From a candidate division KSB1 bacterium (GTDB lineage Bacteria; Zhuqueibacterota; JdFR-76; DREG01): DNA of 24,061 nt. The stretch's first letter is position 1. Every line of letters begins with the position of its first letter. Positions 22,869-24,061 of this stretch are shown here, in pieces. The stretch is from the NCBI GenBank assembly GCA_022566355.1, contig JADFJB010000070.1:1-24061 (forward strand), read 5' to 3'. The notes beneath the pieces were generated by a model. That model did no database searches and was not told where the DNA came from. It saw only the letters and a program-made list of their open reading frames with translations. The translations under genes were made by a program, and so were the position numbers.

Positions 22869-24061
22869 CTATCTCAACAAAATCATCTTCTTGATGTTTA
22901 TGAAAGTACCTGATCTAATTTGAACCCAATAAACGCCGGAGCTGGAATCTTTACCCTCAGAATTTCTGCCATTCCAGGTAACCGAATATTCGCCAGGCAA
23001 CACCGCTTGCTGATCCACTAATTGTATCACTTCACGGCCGGCCATATCATAAATGACTATTTCAACAGCATCTGACCCGGGTATTTTATACCTGATGGTG
23101 GTCTCGCCATTAAATGGGTTGGGATAATTTTGAATAAGTCGAATTGGATTATTATTTGACTCGAAGTCAAAATTTCCCTCAACTTTTGTAACCGTTGATT
23201 TTATCTTTGTAGAGACTATGCGAAAAGGAGTTGTATTCCCTTCAACCCATACAATTAATAATGAATCATCCGGTAAAGGAATAATTTGAGGGAAAACTGA
23301 ATTTTCTTCTGATACGCTCACATTTTCAGGCGTTGACCATTGATCATCATTTCTTAAGCTCCAATAAATATCTGACCTATTATCCAAATCCTGCTGCCAT
23401 GCCGCATATAATGTTCCGCTTGAATTGCCAGAGATTACCGGATTTTTACTTTCAGCGGAAGCCTGGCTGACATTTTGGCCGCTTTGGAATTCCAGGGTAT
23501 CACCAATTTCATATGTGACATAATATATATCATTGAAATCATTATTCTGGAACGTAAAGACCTCTTGAAATACTGAATGGACTATTGCATTTAATCCTAC
23601 AAACATACTTGGAATTCCAGCAATTGATTCTATTGGCCCAATAGCTGTTTGGCTTAAATTGATTCTGTTTGACCATTCTGATTGGGTTTTAAATTTGAGA
23701 AAATTTCCAAGCTGCTCTGTTGGACTAAACTCCAACCAGGTAATGAAATGGATATTACTGCCAGTTCCTATGGCGGGAAAAAATGAAGATCCTATTCCCA
23801 TGGCATTACCAGGTATTTCAGGAAAGGTCCAATCATACGATCCTGTAAGTCCCAGACCTATAAGAGTACCTTCTGAATAATTAATTTCCCAGCCTAAATT
23901 CAGACCCATAAAAGCAGCCCAAGCAGCATAAAGCTTACCATCCGAATCAACTGCAATGGCTGGATTTAGACTATTCCCAACACTTTCGCCAATTAGAATA
24001 GCAAATCTTTTTTGTATGTCATCTACATCTATAAAATTTTTATAATAGATTCGTATTTTAT
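22869..24061 (-). CDS. Secreted propeller-like protein with C-terminal type-A sorting domain, N-terminus outside the window
   Basis: About 397 codons are visible and the frame stays open to the right edge, so the true start lies beyond 24061. Repeated units such as NPAIAVDSDGKLYAAW and NPVISGNSSGTLYAAWQQD resemble sialidase/BNR-type beta-propeller blades. The last 85 residues form a FlgD-like Ig fold with the secretion-sorting signature QNYPNPFNGETTIRYKIP, then YDMAGREV, NSSG-like turns in DSSSGVYWVQI, and the final KKMILLR. Such C-terminal domains direct export by the type IX (Por) system or a related route and surface anchoring. The substrate or ligand is unknown. The methionine at 23909 is internal and not the start. 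Confidence 0.85.
   Translation of the reverse strand, partial: KIRIYYKNFIDVDDIQKRFAILIGESVGNSLNPAIAVDSDGKLYAAWAAFMGLNLGWEINYSEGTLIGLGLTGSYDWTFPEIPGNAMGIGSSFFPAIGTGSNIHFITWLEFSPTEQLGNFLKFKTQSEWSNRINLSQTAIGPIESIAGIPSMFVGLNAIVHSVFQEVFTFQNNDFNDIYYVTYEIGDTLEFQSGQNVSQASAESKNPVISGNSSGTLYAAWQQDLDNRSDIYWSLRNDDQWSTPENVSVSEENSVFPQIIPLPDDSLLIVWVEGNTTPFRIVSTKIKSTVTKVEGNFDFESNNNPIRLIQNYPNPFNGETTIRYKIPGSDAVEIVIYDMAGREVIQLVDQQAVLPGEYSVTWNGRNSEGKDSSSGVYWVQIRSGTFINIKKMILLR

Overview
The window looks like chromosomal DNA from an AT-rich member of the Fibrobacteres-Chlorobi-Bacteroidetes (FCB) assemblage or a neighbouring phylum such as Calditrichota or candidate division KSB1. The evidence is a C-terminal type-A (Por/T9SS-like) sorting domain, soluble TPR-fused histidine kinases, a PDZ/multi-TM/GAF/PP2C regulator, and a DnaE2-DinB-S24 mutagenesis cassette. 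Only some genes carry strong AGGAGG-type ribosome sites. The exact phylum cannot be fixed by reading alone.

Layout. Positions 165-4198 hold an NmrA-type NAD(P)-binding protein and a secreted M14 zinc carboxypeptidase. Positions 4205-8837 hold two paralogous TPR-histidine kinases. They are tightly bracketed by short inverted-repeat (MITE-like) elements and followed by the 3' remnant of an amidohydrolase gene. Positions 8855-14950 hold a small lipoprotein, a TerB-like protein, a hairpin-rich intergenic stretch, a periplasmic S12 beta-lactamase-like protein with a TPR tail, another inverted-repeat element and a large RsbU-like membrane phosphatase.

Positions 15257-22694 are the most interesting part, an apparent DNA-damage/mutagenesis island. 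It contains an SRAP (YedK/HMCES-type) abasic-site protein, an error-prone DnaE2-type polymerase, a Y-family polymerase with a beta-clamp motif and, divergently, an HTH-S24 (LexA/UmuD-like) self-cleaving regulator. The conserved N-terminus of that regulator begins at an ATA codon rather than ATG. Accessory debris has accumulated between SRAP and dnaE2: a ParDE-type toxin-antitoxin pair whose toxin carries two frameshifts, a second fossil copy of the SRAP 3' end, and a small protein preceded by the truncated end of its nucleotidyltransferase partner. A nested pair of inverted-repeat elements lies inside the dinB-dnaE2 transcription unit.

The window ends in a secreted, propeller-like protein with a sorting domain that runs off the right edge. 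Several gene remnants and at least seven inverted-repeat elements make this a repeat-rich, recombining stretch. No tRNA, rRNA, CRISPR array, transposase gene or replication origin was seen.
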